A stretch of DNA of 64,000 nucleotides, from the NCBI GenBank assembly GCA_900547595.1, contig URHE01000001.1, forward strand, positions 1-64,000, in the 5' to 3' direction. Position numbers and translations under genes: made by a program. This DNA comes from an uncultured Desulfovibrio sp. Its GTDB lineage: Bacteria; Desulfobacterota; Desulfovibrionia; Desulfovibrionales; Desulfovibrionaceae. Of this stretch, positions 41,725 through 52,168 are shown piece by piece. Numbering within the stretch: position 1 is the stretch's first letter; each line of letters opens with the position of its first letter. Under the pieces are notes generated by a model, which saw nothing but the letters and a program-made list of their open reading frames with translations, was not told the DNA's origin and did not search any database.

Positions 41725-41773
41725 CCCTGGCTGCCGCGGCATTTTCTCCCGTTGCAACGCGCCCGAGGCAGGC

Positions 41774-43496
41774 ATGCATTCCAGAGATGCCATCCGCGTC
41801 ATCAAGGAGCGACTGAACATCGTGGACGTTGTGCGCCGCTATGTGGAGCTCAAGCGCAACGGGCCCCGCTGGGTGGCGCCCTGCCCCTTTCATCAGGAGA
41901 CCAAGCCCTCCTTCTCCGTCAATGAGGAAAAGGGGCTGTTCTACTGTTTCGGCTGCCAGGCATCCGGTGACCTCTTCGACTTTTACGGGCGCATCAACGG
42001 TCTGGACTTCCGGGACACGCTGGAACAGCTCGCGGCGGAACTGGGCATCGAGATCGACCGCGGCGGCAGGCCGTCCGCGGGCGAGGCGCGGCAACGGCAG
42101 CGTCATTCGGAACGGCAGGCCATGCTGCGGATGCACGAACTGGCGGCAGCCCATTTCGCGGCCGCCCTGCGCGCGCCTGAGGGCGCCGAATGCCGCGACT
42201 ATATCGCCCGGCGTGGCCTGAGCGACGAGATCGTGGAGCGCTTCGGCCTGGGCTGGGCCGGGCGCCAATGGCAATCTCTCGCCGACGCCTTGCGCCGGGC
42301 CGGTTTTGACGCCGCCCAGGCGGCCCAGGCAGGGCTTTTGGGCACCTCCGGCGCCGGCAGGGCGTATGACCGTTTCCGGGGCAGGCTGATTTTCCCCATC
42401 CGCAGCCTCTCCAACCAGATCATCGCCTTTGGCGGCCGCATCATCGCCGGGGAGGACGAAGCCAAATACATCAACAGCGCGGACACGCCCATTTATAAAA
42501 AGGGCGAGCATCTGTACGGCCTTGCCCAGGCCCGGCGCGCCATCGCCGCCTCGGGGGAGGCCCTGCTCACCGAGGGCTATATGGATGTGCTCACCCTGCA
42601 CCAATTCGGCTATGCCAATGCCGTGGGCGTTCTGGGCACGGCCCTCACACCGGAACAGGTCAAGCGCCTTTCCGGCTTCGCCTCGCGGCTGCTTCTGCTC
42701 TTTGACGGCGACCGGGCGGGCCGCAAGGCCGCCCTGCGCTCCTGCGAGATGCTGCTCACGCGCGGGCTGGCGTGCCGGGTCGTCCTCATGCCCGAAGGCG
42801 AGGATATTGACAGCCTCCTGCGCGGACAGGGCAAGGATGCCTTTGACGAACTCCAGGCGCGGGCGCGGGACGGCCTGCGCTTCTGCGTCGAAGCCCTGCG
42901 CGCCCTGGCCCCGCGCGAGAGCGTGGAATGGGCGCGGGATTTCCTCGGCCATGTGGAGCTGCCGGAACTGGTGAGCCCCTACGCCTCGGCTCTGGCCGGG
43001 CAGCTCCATATCTCCGAGGAGGAGCTGCGGCGGGGCGTGGCCGTGCGCCTGGACGCACGGCACGGCGGACGCGAAACCGTTGCCGCGCCCGCCAACCGGG
43101 CGCGCCAGAACATGCGTGACGTGCAGATCATGATCTTTGCCGTGCGCTATCCCGAACGGCTGGAGGATCTGCGCGAGCTGGGCGCCGACCTGGCCCTGCG
43201 CTCGCCCAATGCGCGCCGCTTCTGGGATGTCATTGAGGAATGGGGGGCGGAAGAAACGCCCTACCATCTGGACGAACGCCAGAAAAAGTTCTGGTTCGCG
43301 CAGCGCGGCCCCGACAAGGCGCCGCTGGATAACGGCGACTGGGAGCTGGACTGCCTGCGCCGCGACTTGGAAGCCTATTACAAATCAACAAAAAAATCCT
43401 CTGTTTCCGCAGCGTTATTAGAAAATACCGGAAATAGTGACTTTGCGGCGGACTTGGAGTATCTTCGCGCACTTCAGGAAACCTTGGAGAACGGCC

Positions 43497-43510
<14 letters not shown>
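41774..43510 (+). CDS. dnaG: DNA primase
   Basis: A 578-residue primase for lagging-strand RNA primers. The zinc ligands are Cys37-Pro-Phe-His40 and Cys58-x2-Cys61. The RNA polymerase core has [22 protein letters not shown] sequence ([18 protein letters not shown]), and the Toprim motif is [12 protein letters not shown] with [14 protein letters not shown]. The DnaB-interacting C-terminus is short. The last 14 nt overlap rpoD. Confidence 0.96.
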
Positions 43511-45252
<1,742 letters not shown>

Positions 45253-45263
<11 letters not shown>

Positions 45264-45948
45264 CCACGCCGCGCGGCCGCCGTTGCCGCTCCTGACGGGG
45301 TTTGCGCTCCTGCTGCTCGTCCTGTTTTCCGGGCGCGTTCATGCGGCGGAGCCGGAGATGGCGCAGCCGGACGGCACCGTTGCCCACTGCTTTGACGGCG
45401 ACACGCTCAAACTCAGGGACCGGCGGGTGGTGCGCCTTGCCGGCATCGACGCGCCGGAACTGGGGCGCGGGCAGGCCCAGCCGCAGTATTACGCCCGCGA
45501 GGCAAAGGCGGAACTTGAACGGCTGGCAAAAGGACGCCAGGTGCTTCTGCGTGCCGCCGGCGAGAACGATCATGACCGCCATGGGCGCCTGGTGGCCGAG
45601 GCGATCCTTGAGGACGGTCAGTCGCTCAATGACCTCATGGTGGCTTCCGGCGCGGCTTTTTTTTATCCGCACCGGGATCTCGGGCCGGCATTTCAGGAAC
45701 ACCTGCGCGAGCTTCAGGCACAGGCCATCCACGAACGCCGCGGGCTCTGGGCCCACCTGCTCTCCCTGCCCCTCGCGCATGAAACCTATGTGGGCAATCG
45801 CGCCTCGCTTCGCTTTTTTCCCGTCAACTGCCCTGAAGCGCGCCACATCAAGCCGCGCAATCGCATCCATTTCGGCACGCTCATGGATGCCTTCCTTGCC
45901 GGCTACGCCCCCGCCCGCGTCTGCGTGTTCTGGCCCGCTGCGCGTTAG
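45253..45948 (+). CDS. Secreted thermonuclease-like (SNase) protein
   Basis: A 231-residue protein with a hydrophobic signal ([21 protein letters not shown]). The SNase active site is intact: FDGDT (47-51), [11 protein letters not shown] (61-71) and [13 protein letters not shown]. It should cleave nucleic acids outside the cytoplasm. The C-terminal ~80 residues add an unrecognised extension. Its ATG lies in the last codons of rpoD (11-nt overlap), so it may be translated from the rpoD message. Confidence 0.88.
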
Positions 45949-45976
45949 AGCGGTTTTGCAGGATTCTGCCGAAGCT

Positions 45977-46858
45977 TCAGCCCTCGAAAACCCAGTGCAG
46001 GATGCGCTTGTGTACCCGCAGGCGGTATTCGGCCTGGCGCACCAGTTGCGACGCCCGGCTGGAAAGCACTTCCGGCGCCACGGGGATGGCGCGCACCGGT
46101 GAAGCGCTCAGCAAAAGACGCACATCGGAACGGGCTTTTGCCATCAGTTGCGGGGTGATGCCCCAGTGAGCCTGTTCCTCCGCATCCAGGGTGCCGCGAT
46201 AGCCCGCAAACACAAAATTGGCGTCATGCACCGCCTCTTCCGGGGAATAGACAAAGCTCACGGGGCTGCCGATACGCGCCGCGCGCGCTTCCAGTTCGCC
46301 TGTGTCGAACTGGCGCGGCACGGCAACGCGCAGGGCAAAGGGAAACCAGGCCGTCGCCTCTATGAGGGAATGGAGCGTGCCGTTGGCGCAGCCCACCCAG
46401 GCCGCCGTCACCCCCTTGAGATAGCGTGCGGTTCGCAACATGCAGGCGATGTCCGCCAGGGCATGGACGGGATGGGCGTCGGGGCTGCCCGCGTTGATGA
46501 CCGGGAAGCGCACTTCCGCTTCGGAAATGTTCCAGCTCGTCACCGGGAGGCCGTAGGCATAGAGGCAATCGAGGTAATAGCCGAAAATGGGCATCAGGTG
46601 TTCCTGAAAACCGCTGGCCTCTTTCTGCCAGACATCGGATTCGCAGCCTTCAAAAATGGTCGTTCCGCCCATCTGCCGCACGGCGGCGGTGACGCAGAGA
46701 CGCTCGGGCAGGGAATGCCGGGCGAACACGAGCAGCGCCACGCGCTCGGTCATGAAGTCCGATTGCAGCTTGGCATCGGGAATGCCGATGGCCTGCTGCA
46801 CGAGCATCCAGCAGGTTTCCGAACCAAGGTCCTTGATGGTCAGAATATTTCGTGCCAT
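45977..46858 (-). CDS. Carbamoyltransferase-fold protein lacking catalytic motifs
   Basis: A 293-residue protein resembling aspartate/ornithine carbamoyltransferases in length, the N-terminal NILTIKDLGSETCWMLVQQA, and the HPVHALADIACML segment. The carbamoyl-phosphate motif STRTR is replaced by ARHSLPERL, the ornithine-site SMG block by FAGYRG and the HCLP motif by SASPV. It is therefore unlikely to be a standard argF or pyrB product. It may bind another ligand or be regulatory. The ATG at 46858 has GGAGGAAG. A repeated promoter-like region is upstream. Confidence 0.75.
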   Translation of the reverse strand: MARNILTIKDLGSETCWMLVQQAIGIPDAKLQSDFMTERVALLVFARHSLPERLCVTAAVRQMGGTTIFEGCESDVWQKEASGFQEHLMPIFGYYLDCLYAYGLPVTSWNISEAEVRFPVINAGSPDAHPVHALADIACMLRTARYLKGVTAAWVGCANGTLHSLIEATAWFPFALRVAVPRQFDTGELEARAARIGSPVSFVYSPEEAVHDANFVFAGYRGTLDAEEQAHWGITPQLMAKARSDVRLLLSASPVRAIPVAPEVLSSRASQLVRQAEYRLRVHKRILHWVFEG

Positions 46859-46880
46859 GGCTTCCTCCAGAACGACAGAC

Positions 46881-46998
46881 GACAACGCGGCGGTACCCGC
46901 GTCAGGAGCAGCGGGGAAAGGTGGGGCCGTGTCCGGACAACGCGGCGGTACCCCGGTCCAGAGTAGCAGGGGGGCGGGACGGTGTCCAGACAACGCGG
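46881..46998. repeat. Approx. 54-bp imperfect tandem repeat upstream of the carbamoyltransferase-like gene
   Basis: GACAACGCGG recurs at 46881, 46936 and 46989 (spacings 55 and 53). The first two copies extend through GACAACGCGGCGGTACCC. On the minus strand a TGGACA-17 bp-TACTCT promoter-like pair lies in one unit, and a poorer copy (CGGACA, TGCTCC) in the next. The repeat could be a duplicated promoter/operator unit. Confidence 0.6.
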
Positions 46999-47089
46999 AC
47001 CCGGCATGGGGGCTTGGATTTTCCGCCTCCATGGACTATCCTTGCCTGACGCGACGCTGCCCACACATCACTGCTGACAGGGAGCCTGC

Positions 47090-47791
47090 ATGGACGCCGC
47101 GTTTTTTGACCTTGACGGAACGCTGCTGAACACGCTTGCCGACATCGGGAATGCCTGCAACCACATGCTGGCGGCCCACGGTTTTCCCACGCATGCGCTT
47201 CCCGCCTATGCCACCATGGTGGGCAACGGCTTTACGCGCACGGTGGAACAGGCCCTGCCCCCGGCCGTCACCGCGGGGCTTTCCCCGGAGGACCTGGAAA
47301 CCCTGGCCGCCGAGGCGCGCGCCCGTTACGAGGCCGCCCTGCGCGAGCATACCGTTCCCTATGACGGCATGCCGCAGGCTCTGGCCGCGCTTGCGGACAG
47401 GGGCATGATCCTTGCCGTGCTTTCCAACAAGCCCGATGCCTGGACGGTTGAACTGATCCGCCACTTTTTTCCGGATATTCCCTTCGCGCTGGTCCGCGGC
47501 GCGCGTGCGGGCGCTCCGCTGAAGCCAGACCCGGAGGTGCCCCGAGCCATGCTGGCCGAACTTGGCCTCCGGCCCGGGCGTTGCGCCTATGTGGGCGACA
47601 GCGATGTGGACATGCGCACGGCGCTCAATGCCGGAATGGTGCCTGTGGGCGCTGCCTGGGGTTTCCGCGGCGGCGCGGAACTGCGCCATGCGGGCGCGCG
47701 CCTGCTTGCCGCGCAGCCGGCGGAACTTCCGGACATCCTGTGCAGTATCCCTGTCAGCGGGGGAGATGATCATGCTTCGTCCCATCATTGA
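47090..47791 (+). CDS. HAD-family phosphatase, phosphoglycolate phosphatase-like
   Basis: A 233-residue HAD hydrolase. Motif I is FFDLDGTLLNTLAD at the start, motif II is AVLSNKPDAWTVEL, motif III is KPDPEVPRAMLAELGL and motif IV is YVGDSDVDMRTALNAG. It most resembles Gph phosphatases, which remove 2-phosphoglycolate; other small phosphates are possible. It overlaps the following ferredoxin gene by 20 nt. Confidence 0.9.
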   Translation: MDAAFFDLDGTLLNTLADIGNACNHMLAAHGFPTHALPAYATMVGNGFTRTVEQALPPAVTAGLSPEDLETLAAEARARYEAALREHTVPYDGMPQALAALADRGMILAVLSNKPDAWTVELIRHFFPDIPFALVRGARAGAPLKPDPEVPRAMLAELGLRPGRCAYVGDSDVDMRTALNAGMVPVGAAWGFRGGAELRHAGARLLAAQPAELPDILCSIPVSGGDDHASSHH

Positions 47792-48485
47792 AATCGACGA
47801 GGAAAAATGCAACGGCTGCGGCCAGTGCGTCCTTGACTGCGCCGAAGGCGCGCTCGCCATTGTGGACGGCAAGGCGCGCCTGATCGGCGATATATATTGT
47901 GACGGGCTCGGCGCCTGCCTCAACTGTCCCCGGGGCGCTCTGACCCTGACCACGCGCGATGCCGCGCCCTTTGACGAGGCGGCGGCCCTGGCGGCAAAGG
48001 CGCGCAGGGAAGCGGCGGGGGACGACGCCACGGCCACCGGCGGCTGCCCCGGCAGCATGGCGCGCACACTCAGGCCCCTGATGCCCCGTGAAGAGGGAAT
48101 GGCCCACCGGGCCGCGACACCGGAGGAGCGCCTTGCCGCGCAGCTCCCCGCATGGCCCGTCAAACTGGCGCTCGCGCCGCCAACGGCGCCGTTCCTGCGC
48201 GGCGCGCGGCTGCTGCTCACGGCGGACTGCGCGGGCCTGGCCCTGCCGGATATGCACCATCGGCTCACGGGGCACATCCCGCTGCTTGCGTGCCCCAAAC
48301 TCGAAGAACACGCCGCCATCCGGCAGCGGCTTGATGCCATCATCAGGAGCGCCGCTCCCGCCGCCATCACCGTCCTGCGCATGAGCGTGCCCTGCTGCGG
48401 CGCGCTCGGCAGGCTGGTGGAAGAAGCCATGGCCGCCTCCGGCAGCGCTGTTCCCCTGACGGTACATACGGTCCGACTGCCGTAA
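47772..48485 (+). CDS. [4Fe-4S] ferredoxin-domain protein
   Basis: A 237-residue protein. The N-terminal cluster motif CNGCGQCVLDC is complete (Cys-x2-Cys-x2-Cys-x3-Cys). The second, CDGLGACLNCPRGAL, has the family-like CDGLGAC wording but only three cysteines, one residue short of the usual Cys-x3-Cys-Pro spacing. The long C-terminal part (~150 residues) has more cysteines (ADCAG, LACP, VPCCGALG) and might bind another metal. The ATG at 47772 is preferred over 47766 for spacing from GGGGGAG. An electron carrier or sensor is likely. Confidence 0.82.
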   Translation: MLRPIIEIDEEKCNGCGQCVLDCAEGALAIVDGKARLIGDIYCDGLGACLNCPRGALTLTTRDAAPFDEAAALAAKARREAAGDDATATGGCPGSMARTLRPLMPREEGMAHRAATPEERLAAQLPAWPVKLALAPPTAPFLRGARLLLTADCAGLALPDMHHRLTGHIPLLACPKLEEHAAIRQRLDAIIRSAAPAAITVLRMSVPCCGALGRLVEEAMAASGSAVPLTVHTVRLP

Positions 48486-48541
48486 AAATTCCGCTTTGTC
48501 TCCACGCGCATTCCGTGCTATTGGAGTCAGGCTCCATTGAC

Positions 48542-48567
48542 AAAACCTAGCAAAGGGCTATGTTTTT
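48542..48567 (+). terminator. Candidate terminator after the ferredoxin gene
   Basis: A near-perfect 10-bp stem (AAAACCTAGC, loop AAAGG, GCTATGTTTT) ending in a short T-run lies 56 bp after the stop and before metA. Confidence 0.45.
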
Positions 48568-48640
48568 GGCGGGCGCCGGCAGCCGCCCGTTGCGGTCCCG
48601 ACCGCCCGTCACAGCCCCCGGCACTTTCCGGGAGGAATCG

Positions 48641-49582
48641 ATGCCCATAAAAATTCCCGCAGATCTTCCCGCCCGCGCGGCACTGGCGAGCGAAAACATC
48701 TTTGTCATGACCGATGAACGGGCGGACCGGCAGGACATACGTCCGCTGGAGATCGCCATCGTCAACCTCATGCCCACCAAGATCGCCACGGAAACGCAAC
48801 TTCTGCGCCTGCTCGGCAATTCCCCCATTCAGGTGAACATCACCCTGTTGCGAACGGCGGCCCATGAATCGCGCAATACGCCCGTGCAGCATCTTGAGCG
48901 CTTTTACAAGACCTTCGCCGAGATACGGCACAAAAGCTTTGACGGCATGGTCGTCACCGGGGCCCCGGTGGAACATCTCCCCTTCGATCAGGTGGACTAC
49001 TGGGACGAACTTGTCGGGATCATGGCCTTTGCCCAGAAGCGGGTCTATTCCACCCTGTATCTCTGCTGGGCCGCCCAGGCGGCGCTGCACCACTTTTACG
49101 GGGTGCCCAAGCATATACTGCCGGACAAGGTCTCCGGCATCTTCTGCCATGAGGTGCTGCGGCCGGAGTGCCGTCTGTTTCGGGGCTTCGACGATGAATT
49201 TCTTGCGCCCCATTCCCGCCATACCGAGGTGCGCACCGAGGACGTGCTCCGGCATCCCGAGCTGCGCATCCTTGCGGAATCCGCCGAAGCGGGCCTTGCC
49301 GTGGTGGAAAGCCGGGACCAGCGCCAGGTATTCATGACCGGCCATCTGGAATATGACAGGGGCACCCTTGACGCGGAATACAGAAGAGACCTTGCCAGAG
49401 GCGACGATCCCGCCATCCCGCGCCACTACTATCCCGGCGATGACCCGGATGCCATGCCGCTCATGACCTGGCGCGCGCACGCCCATCTTTTTTACAGCAA
49501 CTGGCTCAACTATTACGTCTATCAGGAAACTCCCTTCAGCCTCACCGCCCTTGCGCGGGATGGCGGGGAGCCCGCGTCCTGA
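48641..49582 (+). CDS. metA: Homoserine O-acyltransferase (MetA)
   Basis: A 313-residue MetA-type acyltransferase that activates homoserine for methionine synthesis. The nucleophile lies in STLYLCWAAQ as Cys142, the same number as in E. coli MetA, and the catalytic His/Glu lie in TGHLEYDRGTLDAEY. The ATG at 48641 follows a GGAGGA site. Whether it uses succinyl- or acetyl-CoA is set by a single residue near the active site that I cannot assign safely. No riboswitch is recognised upstream. Confidence 0.93.
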   Translation: MPIKIPADLPARAALASENIFVMTDERADRQDIRPLEIAIVNLMPTKIATETQLLRLLGNSPIQVNITLLRTAAHESRNTPVQHLERFYKTFAEIRHKSFDGMVVTGAPVEHLPFDQVDYWDELVGIMAFAQKRVYSTLYLCWAAQAALHHFYGVPKHILPDKVSGIFCHEVLRPECRLFRGFDDEFLAPHSRHTEVRTEDVLRHPELRILAESAEAGLAVVESRDQRQVFMTGHLEYDRGTLDAEYRRDLARGDDPAIPRHYYPGDDPDAMPLMTWRAHAHLFYSNWLNYYVYQETPFSLTALARDGGEPAS

Positions 49583-49620
49583 CGGCGCCCGAAGTTGCGC
49601 CAAAGGAGACCCCCCTTCCC

Positions 49621-50103
49621 ATGCGCTTTTCCACACGAACACGCTATGGCCTGCGTTTTCTGCTGCGTCTGGCGGCCCAGCCGGAGGGCCGCCTGCTCCA
49701 GCTCGGCCAGGTGGCGAAAGAGGAACGCATATCCTCCGGCTATCTGGAACAGATCGTCCGGGCGCTCAAGCCGCTCGGCATCCTGCGGGCCGTGCGCGGC
49801 GCGGGGGGCGGATATGCCCTCGCCAAACCCGCGGCGGACATCAATATGGAAGATGTATTCCTGCATCTGGAAGGCGAGATCGCGCCTGTGCGCTGTCTCA
49901 CGACCAACAAACCCTGCACCCATGAGGAACAATGCTCCACACGGGCCTTCTGGCAGGCCCTTGACCGACATATGCGCGATTTTCTGCGGCAGCGTACCTT
50001 GCAGGAAATGAGCGAACAGTGCAAAAATACCCCCGGCTCCGCTTGGGGCGATACGGGCGAAGAGCGCCCCATTTCAGGAGGATCATATGTGGAATTACAC
50101 TGA
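49621..50103 (+). CDS. Rrf2-family (IscR-like) transcriptional regulator
   Basis: A 160-residue winged-helix regulator. MRFSTRTRYGLRFLLRLA begins it, and GGGYALAKPAADINMEDVF is typical. Three cysteines (Cys92, Cys99, Cys105) can hold an [Fe-S] cluster as in IscR. It overlaps nifU by 17 nt and probably controls the nifU-nifS operon according to cluster status. Confidence 0.92.
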   Translation: MRFSTRTRYGLRFLLRLAAQPEGRLLQLGQVAKEERISSGYLEQIVRALKPLGILRAVRGAGGGYALAKPAADINMEDVFLHLEGEIAPVRCLTTNKPCTHEEQCSTRAFWQALDRHMRDFLRQRTLQEMSEQCKNTPGSAWGDTGEERPISGGSYVELH

Positions 50104-50923
50104 GGCCGTCCATGACCACTTCCTGCATCCGCACAACGCCGGGCCCCTGCCGGACGCCAATGCCATCGGCGAAGTGGGCAGCCTCGCCTGCGGCGACGCG
50201 CTCAAGCTGTATCTCAGGATCAGCGACGCGGGCGTCATCGAGGACGCCGGCTTCGAGACCTTCGGCTGCGCCAGCGCCATTGCCTCAAGTTCCGTGCTGA
50301 CGGACATGATCAAGGGCATGACCGTGGACGAGGCCCTCAAGCTCACCAACAAGGATATAGCCAACGCGCTGGGGGGCCTGCCCAAGCAGAAAATGCACTG
50401 CTCGGTCATGGGGCAGGAGGCTCTGGAAGCCGCCATCCGCCAGTGGAAGGGCGAGCCCGCGGTGCCGCACGCCCATGAGGAGGGCAGGCTCGTCTGTAAA
50501 TGCTTCGGCGTGACGGATGCCCAGATCATCCGCGCCATCCGCGAGAACAATCTCAAGACCGTCGAGGAAGTCACGGCCTATACCAAGGCCGGCGGCGCGT
50601 GCGGCGAATGCCTGGACGAGATCGCCGAAATCCTCGCCACGGAATTGAAACAGAAGCCCCTGCAGGAGCTCAAGCCCCGGCCCCGCCTCACCAATGTCCA
50701 GCGCATGCAGCAGGTCCTCAAGGTCATTGACGAGGAGATCAGGCCCCAGCTTGCGGCCGATGGCGGCGATATCGAACTTGTGGACGTGGACGGCAAGCGC
50801 GTGGTGGTGGCACTGCATGGCCGCTGTTCGCAGTGCCGTTCCAGTAACGTGACCATCGGCAATCTGGTGGAGCGGCTCCTGCGCGAACATGTGGAGCCTG
50901 ACATCGTGGTCGAGGAGGCCTGA
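50087..50923 (+). CDS. nifU: NifU-type iron-sulfur scaffold
   Basis: A 278-residue three-domain scaffold. The N-terminal IscU-like domain has cysteines in GSLACGDALKLYL, FGCASAIASSS and KMHCSVMGQEAL. The central BFD-type [2Fe-2S] domain is LVCKCFGVTDAQI then GGACGECLDEIAE. The C-terminal Nfu domain has CSQCRSSNVT. The start has an AGGAGG site at ideal spacing. It assembles clusters from sulfur supplied by NifS. Confidence 0.95.
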   Translation: MWNYTEAVHDHFLHPHNAGPLPDANAIGEVGSLACGDALKLYLRISDAGVIEDAGFETFGCASAIASSSVLTDMIKGMTVDEALKLTNKDIANALGGLPKQKMHCSVMGQEALEAAIRQWKGEPAVPHAHEEGRLVCKCFGVTDAQIIRAIRENNLKTVEEVTAYTKAGGACGECLDEIAEILATELKQKPLQELKPRPRLTNVQRMQQVLKVIDEEIRPQLAADGGDIELVDVDGKRVVVALHGRCSQCRSSNVTIGNLVERLLREHVEPDIVVEEA

Positions 50924-50926
50924 ACC

Positions 50927-52081
50927 ATGAAGACCGTGTATCTGGACAACAACGCCACTTCGGCCGTCGCCCCGGAAGTGCTTGACGCCATGCTCCCCTA
51001 TTTCGGCGAGCTGTATGGCAACCCCTCAAGCATGCACACCTTTGGCGGCCAGGTGGCCGAAGCGGTGGAAACGGCGCGCGAACGCCTTGCCGGTCTGCTT
51101 GGCGCGGACCCGGACGAGATCCTCTTCACCTCCTGCGGTTCCGAAAGCGATAACGCGGCCATCTGGTCAGCCCTGCAAAGCCAGCCCGAACGGCGCCACA
51201 TCATCACCACCCGCGTGGAGCATCCGGCGGTGCTGAGCGTCTGCCGCTACTGGGAGCACCAGGGCTACCGCGTGACCATGCTCGGCGTGGATGCCAAGGG
51301 GCGCCTTGATCTGGAGGAATACGCCGCTGCCCTCGGCGACGACACGGCCATTGTCTCCATCATGTTCGCCAACAACGAGGTGGGCAACATCTATCCCATC
51401 CAGCGGATGGCGGAGCTGGCGAAGGAGCGGGGCATCCTCTTCCATACGGACGCGGTGCAGGCCGTGGGCAAGGTGCCCATCGACCTTCGCCACCTGCCGG
51501 TGGACATGCTCTCCCTTTCCGGGCACAAGCTTCACACGCCCAAGGGCATCGGCGCGCTCTATGTCCGCAAGGGCGTGCGCTTCCGTCCGCTGCTGCGCGG
51601 GGGGCATCAGGAACGCGGCCGGCGCGCGGGCACGGAAAACGTGCCCTATATCGTGGGCCTGGGCGTGGCCGCGCAACTCTGCGCGGACTTCATGCAAAAG
51701 GAACGCGTGGATGTGGCGCGGCTCCGCGACAGGATGGAATCCGGCCTGCTGGAGCGCATCCCGGACAGCCGCGTCAACGGGGACATACAAAACCGCCTGC
51801 CCAACACCAGCAATATCTCCTTCAAGAATGTGGAGGGCGAGGCCATTCTGCTCATGCTCGACCGCCTGGGCATCGCCGCCAGCTCCGGCTCAGCCTGCAC
51901 CTCCGGCAGCCTGGAGCCCTCCCATGTGCTCCGCGCCATGGGCGTGCCCTTCAACTACGCCCACGGTTCCATCCGCCTTTCCCTGTCCCGTTACACCACG
52001 GCGGAGGAGGTGGACTATGTGCTCGCCAACTTCCCGGGCGTCATCGAGACCCTGCGGGCCATTTCTCCCTTCAAGGGGTAA
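50927..52081 (+). CDS. nifS: Cysteine desulfurase
   Basis: A 384-residue PLP enzyme giving sulfane sulfur from cysteine. The PLP Lys is in SLSGHKLHTPKGIGALYV, and the catalytic Cys is in AASSGSACTSGSLEPSHVL. It starts 3 bp after nifU. Partner of NifU in general [Fe-S] assembly, and so relevant to the HydF/HydG enzymes and hydrogenases. Confidence 0.96.
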   Translation: MKTVYLDNNATSAVAPEVLDAMLPYFGELYGNPSSMHTFGGQVAEAVETARERLAGLLGADPDEILFTSCGSESDNAAIWSALQSQPERRHIITTRVEHPAVLSVCRYWEHQGYRVTMLGVDAKGRLDLEEYAAALGDDTAIVSIMFANNEVGNIYPIQRMAELAKERGILFHTDAVQAVGKVPIDLRHLPVDMLSLSGHKLHTPKGIGALYVRKGVRFRPLLRGGHQERGRRAGTENVPYIVGLGVAAQLCADFMQKERVDVARLRDRMESGLLERIPDSRVNGDIQNRLPNTSNISFKNVEGEAILLMLDRLGIAASSGSACTSGSLEPSHVLRAMGVPFNYAHGSIRLSLSRYTTAEEVDYVLANFPGVIETLRAISPFKG

Positions 52082-52104
52082 CACGGGAACAGACATATCA
52101 CACA

Positions 52105-52138
52105 CAGGGCTCTGGTCCCGCACATGACCAGGGCCCTG
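52105..52138. terminator. Hairpin between convergent nifS and RTX gene
   Basis: A 13-bp stem with one mismatch (CAGGGCTCTGGTC and GACCAGGGCCCTG, 8-nt loop) lies 23 bp after nifS. No clear T-run on the plus side, but its position fits a terminator serving both convergent genes. Confidence 0.5.
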
Positions 52139-52168
52139 TAAAAAACGCCCTGCCCCCAAAAGCCGCCA

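Noticed and set aside
38320..41820. 1166-codon minus-strand open frame
   Set aside because: Runs antisense through rpsU, yqeY and mutS2; an artefact of GC-rich codons.
48485..48640. Methionine-related riboswitch before metA
   Set aside because: Only short hairpins are seen; no SAM-riboswitch core could be traced.
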